A stretch of 64,000 nucleotides of DNA from Endocalyx cinctus (GCA_001600455.1 BCKC01000001.1:3808441-3872440); one strand, 5' to 3'. Counted from the stretch's first letter, positions 1-12,003 are shown. Numbers and translations: made by a program. Notes: generated by a model from the letters alone, not told the origin.

Positions 1-753
1 AAACTGACGGAAAGGGAAAATTAAATATACTTGTATACATAGTAAATAAAGAAGAAATAGAGAAAAAGAAAGGACGTCGGAAGAGAAGGGGGAAAGATAA
101 TCACGACATCATCAAAGAAGCATTAGGATCCAATAAAATATAATATATGCTAATATAAAAAATCCTAAAATCCTTATAGACTTATAGTAGACTTATAGTA
201 GGTTTAATACTTACTTTACTTACCTACATACTCCGTGTAGGTACTGAGTCTTGAGTGCTAAGGTACCTAGCTGCCTACCTAAGGTACTTAGAATCTAATA
301 GTAGTACCTCCTAATAGACTTGAAATAATTACTACCTTTACCCCCCTACTCTTCTCCCCTTGTCCGTTTGTAACTTTTTGTCGGGCCAATTGCTGCAATT
401 CTCCCCTGCCAAGACTCAGGATTCTCCAGTCGTCGACTCTCAAATAGGGAAAAGAAAGAAAAAAAAAGAAGAAAGAAAAATAAAAAAGAATAAGAAAATA
501 TATCTTTAAATGTATTCTTCAGTAAAGTTATCTAATTATTTGTAAAGATTCTAGACCTTTTCCTTTTCGTAGATCAAGCGTGGGTTGGATTAGACCACGT
601 AACTGACTTACTTAAGTACGTATACTTAAATATCTTCTGTAACGATCACTAACTAATACCTAACTCAGCCAGCTCAGCCCACTAAATTCGTAATTCATAC
701 TTTGTTTAGTGTAGGTAACTCTCGGTCATGATAAGTGTGATATTCTTAGCATT

Positions 754-762
754 TACGGAGTA
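754..762. repeat. TACGGAGTA intergenic motif (one of five exact copies)
   Basis: The 9-mer TACTCCGTA or its complement occurs exactly at 754-762, 915-923, 11541-11549, 52611-52619 and 61288-61296, all outside genes. Near copies ending G occur at 229-237 and 46660-46668. About 0.5 exact copies would be expected by chance in 64 kb on both strands. Confidence 0.6.
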
Positions 763-763
763 T

Positions 764-798
764 GGACATTGGACATTGGACATTGGACATTGGACATT
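764..798. repeat. Tandem heptamer repeat, 5 x GGACATT
   Basis: Five perfect head-to-tail copies of GGACATT, directly after a TACGGAGTA motif at 754-762. It lies about 0.9 kb upstream of the RhoGAP start codon and outside any coding region. This is a short minisatellite; no function is implied. Confidence 0.95.
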
Positions 799-1686
799 GC
801 TATGAATTCTACGGATCCTTGCCATCGATATCCTGACAGTGCAAGGAAGGTAAAGGTAGGAAAGGAAAAAAAAAAGGTTTGTTTAAAACCATCAAAAACC
901 TGTCCCTTCACGTATACTCCGTACATCATTGTAGTTGCCAGTTAATAAGGGGAAAAAAAGAAGAAGAAGAGGGAATGATTGATATTCATGTCAAACTCAA
1001 AACCTCCTCTTGCTTGACCTTGACCTTGACATCTTGATCTCCTCCACTTTCATCTCATAATTAGTCCTACACACTCTTTTTTTTTTTCCCCCGTTCATCT
1101 TGGGTTTTTTTTAATGCTCTTCAATGCTTCCACCTTTTTTTTGCACTTTGGTCGCATGATAAAAAATAAAATAAAAATAAATAAATAATCTATTTACTGT
1201 GCCTTTTTTTTTTATTTATTATTATAATCAATTATTAGGCCTCTGTTCTTTTCCCCATACATTTTCATATTATACGTACAAGAACCCTTTAATACTACGT
1301 ATATAGTATTTTCCCCAAATATTATACCTCCTTTCCCTTGTTTGGTCTCGTTGGTCCACCAGTTTCTGTTTTCTTGTCGCAGATTGACCCTCTGTTAATC
1401 TTTTTTTATTTTATTATTATTTCCCCTTTCCTTCAATCTTGTATACTCCCTTCTGTGACCAGTCTGATACTTCGCGAGACGGCAAAAAGCGCGAATCAGG
1501 CCAATCCTTTTAATTAATTTCTCCGATTTGACTTTCCACACCACACCCCCCTCCCTTAATTACAGTACGGTACCTTATTATTACCTATGTAGTTACTACA
1601 CTACGTTTTGCCTTACATGTTATACATGCCATAGATTTACGTACTTGGAGGTCTCCGACGTCCAATAATTCGACGTCTTTGACGCA

Positions 1687-3986
1687 ATGGGCCGAAAGCC
1701 TGCTCCCCAGCCGCTTTCCCTGGCTGATGAAGATTCTAATATTGGTAAACTTACTTCTCCCAATTCTGTTAACTTGGCATCACCTTCCGACCATCTGAGC
1801 CCACAATCATCCTACGTTGGCGATACCATTTCGACCCTTCAAGTTACTTCGCCAACGCCGACTAAATCTTCTAAATCTCCAAAATCCCCGAGATCCCCTT
1901 TCAGTAAATTCAATCCTAACAGGCAGCCACCTTCTGGTCTTGATGATTACCACCAAGTAAAGCGCCTGCAAGTTTCCGACGACCTGCATGCTGCCCAACG
2001 CCAACGGGAGACTCCCTCTGTGACCTCTCCCCCCGTTTTGTCTCCCGCCACCCCATCTCACGCACAAACCGACCTCTACAACCGCCCTAACGGCCAAAAA
2101 CGCAACCCGGACGAAGAGAAGCATTCGCGTAACGGCAGCCGTTTTTTTAACTTTGGTAAGGCCTCTCGGTCTACCCACCAATTCCAACGAAGCCAGACCG
2201 AGGTCAATCTGGAGGCTATGTCTCGTGGTACGGAACACTCTCCGATGCCCGACAGGGCGCCGAGCAAAAATTCTAAACAATCAGGTATGTGACGGTCGGA
2301 TGAATTGCCTCTTAACCCGTATAATCACAAGATAGACGATATTGATTTATTTGTTCTTACGCCATGGAATAGACCAGTCGTCCATCGATCATCCGACCCA
2401 TAATGCCGTACCTTCGCTTCCGTCGAGATCCGAAACATCTTTGCAATCCACCGGCGAGAACGACTCGTCGTCGTCGTCCAGGAAGAATAAATCGAAGCCA
2501 CCGTTCACGATAATGAATCGCAATCGGTCTCTGAAAGATCGGGAAGGTCATAGTCCAAAAGAATCATTAACCATCAAGATGGCAGAACCCGAAAGAGCCC
2601 ACCTCGCTGCGCCACAACCTTTGAAGACGGCCCCAATCAATCCCGAGGCGCATGACAGGTCTTTCAGAAATATGATGAATTCATCGGCGCGAAACCATTC
2701 CGCTGATCGGGCATTACCTAGGAATCCAACGCCCAACAAAGAACTACGAAATGACAAAGAGAACAGGAGCCACCCGTCCTCTTATAGAGAGAACGGCGGT
2801 TCCTTCTTCAACGGTCTTAAAACTTCTGGGAGTCGCGCAGCCGATATGATTAGTAAAGGATTATTTGGCAAGAGTGGCCGTAGCGCCAGCACGAGTGAGC
2901 CTGCTCCTCCGACGGTGGATGACGAGCACTACGTTTTAAAAGTTATCAATTTACCACTGGTCGAGCAGACGCGAATGACCAGGATATCGAAGAGGCTCGA
3001 AGAATCGCGCGATAAGACCGAGTTTTGGATGCCTGCTTTCCCCTGGCGTGCTATTGATTATCTCAATTTTAACGGAACAGACGTAGAAGGCCTCTATAGA
3101 GTCCCTGGAAGTGGTCCTCAGATCAAGAAGTGGCAGCGGAAGTTTGACGAAGGTATGTCGCTTCGTTTTTCTTCTTTCTTTTCCTTAATTATCCATATTG
3201 TAAACTAAGAGCTAACCTTTTTTTTTTTTTCTAGAAATGGATGTCGACTTATTCGCCCAAGATGACCTGTACGACATAAATATCGTCGGGTCAATGCTAA
3301 AAGCTTGGCTGCGTGAGCTTCCCGACGAACTTTTCCCTAAAGAGGCCCAAGAGCGGATATCTCGCGAATGCGCCGGCGCTGAAGAAGTACCCCAGATGCT
3401 GATCGACGAGCTATCGAATTTGTCGCCTTTTAACTACTACCTTCTTTTCGCCATCACTTGCCACTTGAGCTTGCTCCTAGCTCATGCCGATAAGAATAAG
3501 ATGGACTTCCGTAACCTCTGTATCTGTTTCCAGCCCTGTATGAAGATCGATGCTTTTTGTTTCAAGTTCCTCGTTTGCGATTGGAGAAAATGCTGGCAGG
3601 GTTGCAAGAACGAAGCGAAGTATATTGAAGAAGAGTACATGTTATTTGACCAACCATTACCTCGAGGATTAGGTGTCGAGGCGCACAGTTACAAGGAAAC
3701 CGATTCGTACGATGACCGCACTATATCATCCTCGGATAGTGGCAAGCAACCCACCAAGCAATCCGCCCCAGTCCCGCCTCCTCCCGCGGAGATACAGAAT
3801 GGTAAATCGAGAAAGATACCTGCTCCTATACCGGCACCAGCAAGCCAGTCGAATGGAACTGCGACTTCGCACTACGTACCTGGATCTAACAACCTCACTG
3901 TACAGGGCCACGAGGCAACACCGCGACGTTCAGGAGACCTTAGACCTCTATCACCTATCAAACCTTTGTCCCCGTTAGGATTTTAA
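1687..3986 (+). CDS. RhoGAP-domain protein (Rho GTPase-activating protein)
   Basis: Three-exon model: 1687-2284, 2373-3152, 3235-3986, with introns 2285-2372 and 3153-3234 (both GTATGT donors). The phases join cleanly to give 709 residues. The first 400 or so residues are Ser/Pro/Asn-rich and look disordered. The RhoGAP domain follows: the motif GLYRVPGSGPQIKKW spans the second intron side and carries the catalytic arginine finger (YRVPGSG). Further on are DLYDINIVGSMLKAWLRELP and SPFNYYLLFAITCHLSLL, typical fungal RhoGAP blocks. The C-terminal tail is again Pro/Ser-rich. The protein should stimulate GTP hydrolysis by a Rho/Cdc42-type GTPase and so act in polarity or the actin cytoskeleton; which GTPase is not visible. 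It resembles fungal RhoGAPs in which a CPWRCIDYL-like block precedes the arginine finger (here FPWRAIDYL). Confidence 0.88.
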
Positions 3987-5216
3987 CGACATTGACGAGC
4001 TATCATTCAAATTTCTGTCTATATCGGAGAACTGGTTTCTTGCCATATCTTAAAACCTACCCCGTTCGATTATGGAGCGAATACATAGATTCGACGGGTG
4101 GGAATATGTTGAATACAGGGGATGGCGTTTGTTTTTCTTCTGGCGCGGCTCACTATTCCTTACCTCACGACATGACGCTATATTATGATTGGGAGTCTTT
4201 GCAGCTCCTGTTTTTTCTTCTTCTTTTTCTTCTTTCAATATTACTTGCTCCGAGGAGCGCTGTCTTCGTTTTGTGGCCGAAGTTCCTGCAGAATTACCCA
4301 CTATTCTTGGAGGAGATGGATAGGATAATTGGCAGATGGTAGGATCTGACATTAATGTTTTACCGCCATGAAATGCCGGTACTCGCTTCTATAAAAACCA
4401 CGGGGAGAACTTCAACCACGAAACTTACAGTTCTCTTTTACGCCACTAAATAAATCTCTTGCCTCCTTTTTTTTTCGACATTGATGCCTTGAGTGCTTGG
4501 TTATGGAATACCCCTGAGACGCGGCATGGTATTGGCGATAAGTGGTGATCTTGTCACGGGAGTAGATGGAATTACATAGAAACATGATGGTTGGAATGAG
4601 TTGTTCTTTTGTGTTTACTCGCCCCTTCTGGCCCCATCCTCCATTTAATTCATACTACACATCCTGTTTGAACTTTGTCCGATTTCTTTCTTTTGGTTTC
4701 AATAGCGATGTTCGTGTTTTGTTGTTATACCGAATCATAAGTGCTTGTGAAGTTGAAGACTGGATGGGGGCTAGGTGTTGGTCGGTGGAAAGAAGAGGAG
4801 TGGTTCAAAGTAATGAGCTGATCGTATAATGTAGCGCTGGAGTTTCGGGGGAAAAAATCTAAGTTGCACATACCAAGTTGAAGCAAAGAGAAAAAGAGAA
4901 AAAAAAATATGTAGTATATCATGAACTTTTGTCAATGCATAGTATATATACATGGCTTGCTATCCTTCTAACAGCTAAACTAATGCCCTGGCATGAATCT
5001 GTGTTGATCTGGACGCTAAACTTGCATCCTACTTCTGCCAAACGTCTGGTTCCCTTTTTATGAGTGATGGTTGGGGTATCTAGAAAGCGCCAATGCTCGA
5101 GGTGCATGCATGGTTCGACTATCACCAAGTCGATTACTAGCGGACAGATTTCTCGCCAATAATATAAAACACCATTCTGTATCTTTTCTGACTTTCCGCA
5201 CACTAGTATGGCCCAT
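3987..5216. other. Intergenic between convergent RhoGAP and RRS1
   Basis: The convergent 3' regions of the two flanking genes lie here. Open frames at about 3992-4342 and 4566-4829 have no splice support and no recognisable product, and they lie where a 3' UTR is expected. Nothing else is seen. Confidence 0.5.
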
Positions 5217-5849
5217 TTATACCTTTCTTCTCTTCTTGCCTTTCGCGATGGAAGCCGCGATATTTCTCCTCTTGTCCTTATTGCTGTTATCGGCCATCCT
5301 CTTCTTCTTAGCGGCGTTAATATCTTCACCGTGCTCGTCCACCTCGACGACCCAATCGCGCGGCACGAGCCCTTCCTCCTTATTCCGGCGCAGCGTTTCC
5401 CGGTCGTAACCCCAGGTCTTCTCCCACTGGCCCGTCTCCTCGTTGAACTGGCTCGCCTTGGCCCGCTTCTGCTCCCTCGTCTTGGGCTTGATGCCCTTGC
5501 GCGCGGCGAACTGCTCCCACTTCGTAGGCTCCTTGGGCTTGGGTAAAGGTTTCTCCCGCGGTAAGGCGGTGGTGCTCGGAGGGAGGCTGAGCAGGACGCC
5601 GTCCCGCGTGGACGACAGCGGACACGTCGTCATGAGCTGGTTGATCAAGGCCTGGGCGGCGTCTCGCGCGGTGGATTTCAAGGCGCTTTCTAGGTCGGCG
5701 GAAGAAGATGATGATGATGACGAGGACTCAATCGAGTTTATGGGGTTCGGGTCGTTGGCTAGTAAAATTCCTAGGTCGAAGGTATATGGCGTCGGCTTGG
5801 TTACCGTTACGTCCAGTTTGGGACGGGCTTTGGTGGTTGCGGTTGTCAT
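5217..5849 (-). CDS. RRS1: Ribosome biogenesis regulatory protein Rrs1
   Basis: Single exon of 210 codons, close to the roughly 200 residues of yeast Rrs1. The N-terminus has the family block YTFDLGILLANDPNP. The middle holds RDAAQALINQLMTTCPL followed by LPREKPLPKPKEPTKWEQFA and the basic segment RKGIKPKTREQKRAK. The family signature WGYDR is in GQWEKTWGYDRE. The C-terminus is Lys/Arg-rich and ends KKRRKV, a likely nuclear or nucleolar localisation signal. The protein works with Rpf2 to recruit the 5S RNP (Rpl5, Rpl11, 5S rRNA) into pre-60S ribosomes in the nucleolus; this is family knowledge. An acidic and Ser-rich loop (SSSSSSSSADLE) follows the N-terminal motif. It is transcribed away from RSM23 with 412 bases between the start codons. 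Confidence 0.96.
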   Translation of the reverse strand: MTTATTKARPKLDVTVTKPTPYTFDLGILLANDPNPINSIESSSSSSSSSADLESALKSTARDAAQALINQLMTTCPLSSTRDGVLLSLPPSTTALPREKPLPKPKEPTKWEQFAARKGIKPKTREQKRAKASQFNEETGQWEKTWGYDRETLRRNKEEGLVPRDWVVEVDEHGEDINAAKKKRMADNSNKDKRRNIAASIAKGKKRRKV

Positions 5850-6261
5850 ATTTCCCCTCCTCCTTTGAGATTTATCACTGATGATATTTTTAATTCCTTT
5901 TCTTATTTAAAAACCCTTGCGTAGTGATTATCTTAACTCGTTTCAAGGTGGTCAATTGGAATTTGATCTTGGTGTAGAAGGTGGGCTATGTAAGTCAAAG
6001 AGATAGAGAGGCAGAGAGGTAAGTAAGTAACTGATCATTGAGATTTTTTAGTGGAGCCTTCTAATCGATAAGATAATTAAATCGGAGTAAATAGTTCCTC
6101 CGTGTAATCATTAATTGACTTTAAAGTAGTAAAGTAGTGGACCCATGAAAAGCTTAAGTAAGCTAAAATAATTATACTGAATTGAGGAAGCTTCAAATTC
6201 ATTTGAGTAGAAGTTATTTGTCTACCAATATTAACCAATTGTTGCAATAAACTCGTACCTC
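5850..6261. promoter_or_regulatory. Divergent promoter of RRS1 and RSM23
   Basis: A 412-base AT-rich gap separates two start codons on opposite strands. It can serve a cytosolic ribosome-biogenesis gene and a mitochondrial ribosomal-protein gene together. No well-defined motif was recognised. Confidence 0.6.
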
Positions 6262-7802
6262 ATGGCGACAATAAGTTGCTGGAGGTGCCTTTTGAGGCCA
6301 TCTCCTCAGCGTCTATTGTCATTACCTACTACTACATCAATTTCATCTTCTCTTGTTATTTCACCTGCCGCAAACCTTGCTGTTCCCTCTACCACCGCCT
6401 TGTTCTCAACTTCTCCCGCATCGCATGCAGCTCCCGTGAAGAAGAAACGCAGTGGCGGGGATATTATGTCGAAACATATTCGTACTGGAAAGAATGCAAC
6501 ACAGAAGAATAAGCGCGTTAGAGACAAGCCCAGGACGCCCCTTCCCGGCGAGCGAAAAGCGTTCCGAAAGCGCATCCAACTCAGCAATGACAATGCGCTC
6601 GAGGTGACAGGTCTCAGCCCCCTGTCGAGCGAAATCCTCGTCAACCCGGAAGCCGTTGGTCAAGTAGTTAGCATACCCGAAGCTCTGATAGACCCCTTGA
6701 GGACTAGTGAAGCTTTCAAGCCCACCCAGAACTGGAAGCTGTTCCGTTCGCCGCACATGCTCATCAGAAGCGAGACCGTCGACATGGCAAAACAGATCAC
6801 CGATGCCATTGATAAGAAGGAAACCCTCCGCCTGGTACTGACTGGGGAAAGGGGTACGGGAAAGAGTATGATGGGTCTCCAGGCGATGGCCACCGGCTTC
6901 TTGAAGAATTGGGTAGTTATCAATATTCCTGAAGGTACGTACTAATTTCCCCTCCATCCGTCCCTCTTTTATTTTGGCAATGGAATAAGTCAGCTAACAT
7001 ATTATAATTTACAGGCCAAGATTTAATCAATGCCACAACCGAGTACTCCCCGATACCCAGGTCAGGAATGTACTCCCAGCCCATCTATCTTCTCAAGTTC
7101 ATGCAAACCATCCAGCAGGCGAACCCGATACTTTCCCAGCTTCAAGTTCAGAACGACTACATGAACCTCCCCGTAGCTGTGACTCGCAAGATGGATCTAG
7201 CTTCCATCTTAACCTTGTCCAGAGAACAGGATGCTGCCTGGCCCCTCTTCCAGACGTTCTGGAGGGAGCTTGTGCTCCCGGGCCGCCCGCCCGTCGTGTT
7301 TACCCTCGATGGACTCAGCCATGTCATGCAGCTGAGCAAATATCGGTCCCCGTCGTTCGAGCTGATCCACGCGCACGACTTCGGCATACTCCGCACCTAT
7401 GCCGACGCTTTGGGCGGCAAGACGCGGTTCCCCAACGGCGCGGCCATCATAGCGGTCACGTCCAAGGGCAACTCGCCCTCGAACCCATCCATGGAGAAGG
7501 CGATCGAGCAGGCCGTCGCCGTTCAGGCGGGCGTCCCCGCTGACCAGATCCCCGCCCGCGACCCTTTCTACCGCAAATACGACGATCGCGTGTTCGACAG
7601 TCTCAAGGGGGTCAGGGTCCTCGACGTGAAGAGCGTCTCCAAGCCCGAGGCCAGGTCCCTCATGGAGTACTGGGCCGCCAGCGGCATCTTCAGCAACCGC
7701 GTCGACGAGAAGAGCGTCACGGAGAAGTGGGCCCTGGCGGGTAGTGGCAAGCTGAGCGAACTCGAAACTGTAGCTCTGTATGATCTCAGGGGCAATGCGT
7801 AA
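6262..7802 (+). CDS. RSM23: Mitochondrial small-subunit ribosomal protein mS29 (Rsm23/DAP3 family)
   Basis: Two exons, 6262-6934 and 7015-7802, with an 80-base intron (GTACGT donor, ACAG acceptor); the product is 486 residues. The first 55 or so residues are rich in Ser, Arg, Leu and Ala with almost no acidic residues, as in a mitochondrial targeting peptide. A P-loop (LTGERGTGKSMM, about residues 193-204) fits the GTP/ATP-binding fold of DAP3. Other family features are the segment YSQPIYLLKFMQTIQQAN and the hydrophobic strand VVFTLDGLSHVM, a probable Walker B-like strand. The protein is a structural GTP-binding component of the mitoribosome small subunit; the mammalian orthologue is also known as death-associated protein 3. 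GC content is notably high in exon 2 compared with the flanks. Confidence 0.92.
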
Positions 7803-8510
7803 TATAAAACAGAAAAAAAAAAAGAAAGAAAGAAAAAAAAAGAAAATTACGTGATACTGTAATATTTTGCGGTTTTAGAAAGGGAAGAAAAAAAAAAGTA
7901 AATGGAAATGGAGAGTAAGGGGTCCGTCTGTATATGCGTGTGTGAGTGTAGAGACATGTGTATTATACGATTATATACTTGCTATACTGCTATTATCTAT
8001 ATGTTTTCATTAGAAAGCTATTATAGGATTTATATCATGATTGCACGTTGGTAAAAAGGAGGAATAAAGACTTCGAAAAGAAAGCGTTAAGCTAAGAGCA
8101 ATGTTGATTTAGCCCTCGTATTTTAAGACGAGTAGTCCTTACTATGTACGAAGCTGTCGCATCTACGATTAGTAACTGGTATAGACCGAGAGTTGTAGTT
8201 GTAGACCGTTTTATCTTATTAGTTGTCTAACCATTAAAGCTAACCTGAGAACCGACGACTCCTTTTCGTAACATAAATTGCGTTACGGAAATCAAGAAAA
8301 GACAAAACAGACAAACATAAGTAAGGCCGGAGGGGGAAAAAGTGATAAAAAAAAAGAACCTCTTGAACGGCGCACAAGGTTACATTTTCCCTCGATTTGC
8401 TAAAACTTTTGATCAACGGGTATTCTTCATCTTCATCTATGTTCCCATACACATGCATATATATATACCTAAACATCACGTCACGCCATAGCATTATCGA
8501 ACCAACTAAT
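7803..8510. other. Intergenic between convergent RSM23 and MCM7
   Basis: It starts with a purine tract (about 7806-7850) just after the RSM23 stop. The remainder is AT-rich and holds the 3' flanks of both genes. The open frame that runs into 8240-8510 on the minus strand is read-through of the retained last MCM7 intron and not real coding sequence. Confidence 0.55.
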
Positions 8511-11274
8511 TTACTCCATATCTTCGTCCTCCCCTCCGGCGTTGTCGTTCGACGTGATGAAAACGAGTCTACTACCGTTACCGGCCGTTTGCCAGACCTA
8601 AAGAAATAATAAGTTAATATCAAAGCCAAACTTATTTTGGGGGTTGCGGAAGGGAAGGGGGCGAAAAAACTTACATCAAGACTCGTGTACTCTTCCAAAG
8701 CACTCAACCACTGATCCTCCGTGAATCCCTTAGCCAGGACCCGTTCCCTGACCCTACGCAAGTTAAGCTCAATCGCACCGCTGTCCTCCTCATCATCGTC
8801 CGCCTCGTCTTCCTCGGCACGGCAGGCACCGCTGTCGGCGAGGGCCTTGACGAGGTTGTAGATGCGACTGGTGGGATTGAGGGCACGACGGCCGCTGCCG
8901 TTGTTCTCGTGCGCCGCCAACGACTCCTTGCTGGCTTCGACGAGACGAAGGGCCTCGTCTACGTCGTCCCGGCTCACCTCGGTAGCGAACCGGAGACGGG
9001 CGAGGGCCTGGGCCAGACGGACGACGCCGAGCAGGGTACGCGGGGTCGTGTGCGAGAATTGCTTGTTCTTCTTCTCGGCGCGTCGCTGCGCTTCTCGGAG
9101 CCGGACGTACGTCTTGGTCAGGTACTCGGTGGCCGACTCGGGTACCGTCGGTCGGTACGTGCGGGCCTGTGCCACGTACGCCCTGACCTCGTGGGGCGTG
9201 AAGACCACGTTGCTGCCGGCGGATCGCTGCTGCTGGCCGTCCTCGCCGTCGCCGTTGCCGTAGAGGTCGGGGTGCTTGCTGTGCATGTGGACGTAGGCGA
9301 CGTGCTTGGCGAGCTGGGCGTCGCTTTCGCGGGTGGGGGTGTCGAGGAGGAGGAAGAGGATGTCGAAACGGGAGAGGAGGGCGGCGGGCAGGTTGATGTT
9401 CTCGACGGGGGAGATGCGCGGGTTGTACCGGCCGTAGATGGGGTTGGCGGCGGCGAGGATGGAGGTGCGGGCGTTCAAGGTGGTCGAGATGCCGGCCTTG
9501 GAGATGGAGATGGTCTGCTGCTCCATCACCTCGTGGATGGCGGTTCGGTCGTTGTCGTCCATCTTGTCGAACTCGTCGATGCAGCATATGCCGTTGTCGG
9601 CCAGCACGAGCGCGCCGCCCTCGAGCACCATCTCGTCCGTCACCGGATCCCGCATAACGGCCGCCGTCAAACCGACGCCGCTGGATCCTCGGCCGGACGT
9701 GTACACGCCGCGAGGGGCTACCTTCGAAATATACTTCAGAAGCTGGGATTTGGCCACACCGGGATCACCCATCAGGCAAATGTTGATATCACCACGAATA
9801 CGCATACCGTCACCCATGCTCTTGGTGACACCTCCGACGAGAAGGAGCAGCAGGGCCTTCTTCACGTCCAAGTGACCGAAAATTTCGGGGGCGATAGACT
9901 TGGCCAGCATCTCGTACACGGCACCGGACTGGCTGAACGTGCTGATCCGTCTGAGCAGCTTGTCGTCGATGATCATGTCGTTGTACGCCTTCTTGTGCTG
10001 CACGACGTGGTGCGCTTCGATGTAGGTGTCGGTCAGGAGACCGGCTCGCATGGCCTTGAAGCCGGTGTACGGCGTCGGGAGAAAGATGCCGGAGATATCG
10101 ACGATATCACCCGGGTTGACCTGTCGAACGGCGCTCCCGTAGCAAAAGACGGTGAGCGTCCGGGGGATCTGGCCGATATGCACTTGCTCGGCCATTTCCT
10201 GGATCTTGACCTCCTGGAAAGGTAGGAACTTGGACGCGCGCGAGGACGGGAAAAGCTGACCCTTGGACTGGTTCTCCTTACACTCTAGGGAGGGGCAGCT
10301 CGTGAGAGGTGCGTACTGCTTGTCCGTTACGGACTGGAAGATTTCGCAGCCGCAGCGGTCACAAGTATACGCGCCGACTTGAACGATGGGCTTGACATCC
10401 GAAACTCTCGTGGCGATACCCCGAATGGTGATAAGGTGACCCAGGTGCTCTCCGCGGACTTGTCTCACGGCCAAGGCCTTGACGGGATTCGCGGCCGTCG
10501 AGGTTCTGGGCTTGAAGACGAGGGTATAGCGACGCGTGAGCTCAGCGGGGAAGGTGGTGTCTAGGAGATCGGGGTTGTTCGTGTTGGCGGCCGTTTCGGC
10601 GAGGTCACGATTCCGCGCTTGTCTTCGCTCCATTATGACATCTAAAACGTCGTCCTTGAAAGTAACGCCGTTTGTGGGAGCGGGCATCTTGTTGTCGATA
10701 GCCCGGGATAAAACGTCGACGTAATGTTTGGTATTTGATTCAATCGACTCAACCAGCTTCAACCCCATGTTTGTTTCCTCTTCCCACTATACTCATTCAT
10801 ACACATATCTTGTCAGTAGTCCGTCCATAATTGGATCAGAGATTGATCGGGAGGGAAAAACCTTACCGAGGCGATATCGTCTAATTCTATTAACACCTCG
10901 TCGATTTCTCTGTCGGCAAGTTTCTGCATCACGTCGGCATATTTATATTTGGGCAGCTTGGAAGAAGCCTTCTCGCTTCGGCGCTGTTGGTGTGCCTCAT
11001 CATCCTCGTCCATAAAATCATAATCGTCACTAATGTCGTCTTCTTCGATATTAATCTGACCGATTGCATGCGTTATAGTCTGCTCAGGTGACGTCTTGAA
11101 TTTCACGAGAAAGTCCTGAAAAGCATCTAAAATATTCCATCAACGTCAGGTTAGTTACCAAAAAAAGAAGTAAAAGTCAAGCAAAAAAATAAATAAATAA
11201 ATAAAATAAAATAAAATAAACATACTTTCTTGTGCTTCATAATCAACAATTTTTTTAACCTGGAGAAGCGCCAT
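8511..11274 (-). CDS. MCM7: DNA replication licensing factor MCM7
   Basis: Four exons in transcript order: 11274-11226, 11126-10867, 10786-8675, 8597-8511. Introns are 11127-11225 (99 bases), 10787-10866 (80) and 8598-8674 (77). All phases join, giving 835 residues. The start [16 protein letters not shown] is typical of fungal Mcm7. A Cys4 zinc-binding motif is made by CDRCGC and CPSLEC (about residues 245-272). Walker A GDPGVAKS lies at about 443-450, Walker [10 protein letters not shown] at about 504-512, and the arginine finger is in LLSRFD. After splicing, the C-terminus reads [16 protein letters not shown]. Mcm7 is one of six subunits of the MCM2-7 helicase, loaded at origins in G1 and active in the CMG complex in the nucleus. 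Two ACGCGT boxes about 200 bases upstream of the ATG suggest G1/S control by an MBF-type factor. Confidence 0.97.
11187..11220. repeat. A-rich (AAAT)n/(AAAAT)n repeat inside MCM7 intron 1
   Basis: Tetra- and penta-nucleotide units of A runs and single T occupy the 5' part of the first MCM7 intron, close to its donor site at 11225. It is simple sequence and is likely to vary in length between strains. Confidence 0.85.
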
Positions 11275-12003
11275 TTTGATTATGTTGTTTTTGTCTCTTC
11301 CTTTTCTTTCTGTACTTTTTTGGGGGTATCGTATCTTTGGATGTTTTCAAAGTGGCATGGTAGAAGAGTTGCGATAGAAGGCTGGTGTTTGTCGCAAGGT
11401 TCGTCCTCTCTCGTTTCCAGGGGTACAAAGGTTGAGGTACCACCAATTACTGCTTTAAGGATTTAATTGAAACGCGTTAACGCGTTTTTAGTGACGCGAC
11501 TTTTCGCGAAAATGTCAGCCACATTAATTATTAGGTTAATTACTCCGTACTGTATAGTCACTGCCAGAACTGGTAAAATATACTAAATGCACCGTTAATT
11601 AAATAATCTATCAACTATTAATCAACTACCTCAATACTGTTATATTACCTAATATAACGACCACTTAACCCGCACTGCCCATAGCTTTTTTCCCACGGGT
11701 TGCATGGAACTTCTAATGAGTGGATCCAACCTCACTGCCTCGGTATCTGCGGTATGTCATGTCGCAAACAACACCAAAATATTTGGAGTTAGCATTACCG
11801 TGCACGCTCATATAATAATTATCGTCATGTCTTGATCCTCCTCCAATACTTGAAATGATCAATTCAAAATATTAAAAAAATCAAGTCAATGTATATTATG
11901 TACTAAACCAATTTACATATTAATGTAATTTTCTCTCTATTTGGCTATATACTACCCTCATCGAAGACTGTATAAATACACCTCATGCGGTGATCCTTCC
12001 GGA
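11275..12003. promoter_or_regulatory. Divergent promoter region of MCM7 and PEX1
   Basis: A 729-base gap lies between the two start codons. The MCM7-proximal side holds the cell-cycle boxes listed separately. The middle holds one exact TACTCCGTA (11541-11549). The PEX1-proximal side is AT-rich. No coding sequence is supported. Confidence 0.65.
11472..11512. promoter_or_regulatory. MluI cell-cycle boxes (MCB) and a CGCG palindrome upstream of MCM7
   Basis: Two perfect ACGCGT hexamers occur at 11472-11477 and 11480-11485. They are followed by GACGCGAC (11493-11500) and the perfect 12-base palindrome TTTTCGCGAAAA (11501-11512). They lie 198-238 bases upstream of the MCM7 ATG. ACGCGT is the known binding site of MBF (Mbp1/Swi6 in yeast, Cdc10 complex in fission yeast), which drives G1/S replication genes. 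The palindrome also fits E2F/MBF-like TTTCGCG cores. The function is inferred from motif and position. Confidence 0.75.

Larger units (their letters stand above)
1..1686. other. Intergenic, AT-rich, upstream of the RhoGAP gene
   Basis: No supported coding region. The stretch is rich in A and T tracts and short purine runs. It holds two exact copies of the 9-mer TACGGAGTA/TACTCCGTA (754-762 and 915-923), a near copy at 229-237 and a 5-copy heptamer repeat (764-798). The last 300 bases are pyrimidine-rich, as expected of a fungal promoter and leader in front of the ATG at 1687. Confidence 0.6.

Noticed and set aside
4919..5329. Minus-strand frame after RRS1
   Set aside because: It overlaps the RRS1 C-terminus in another frame and has no family features.
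8240..8510. C-terminal extension of the MCM7 reading frame
   Set aside because: It is read-through of the retained intron 8598-8674 in a different frame; splicing gives a stop at 8511 with a typical acidic Mcm7 tail.
8793..10225. Long frames on both strands across MCM7 (264 and 438 codons)
   Set aside because: They are shadows of the high-GC MCM7 exon; the MCM7 frame alone carries known motifs.
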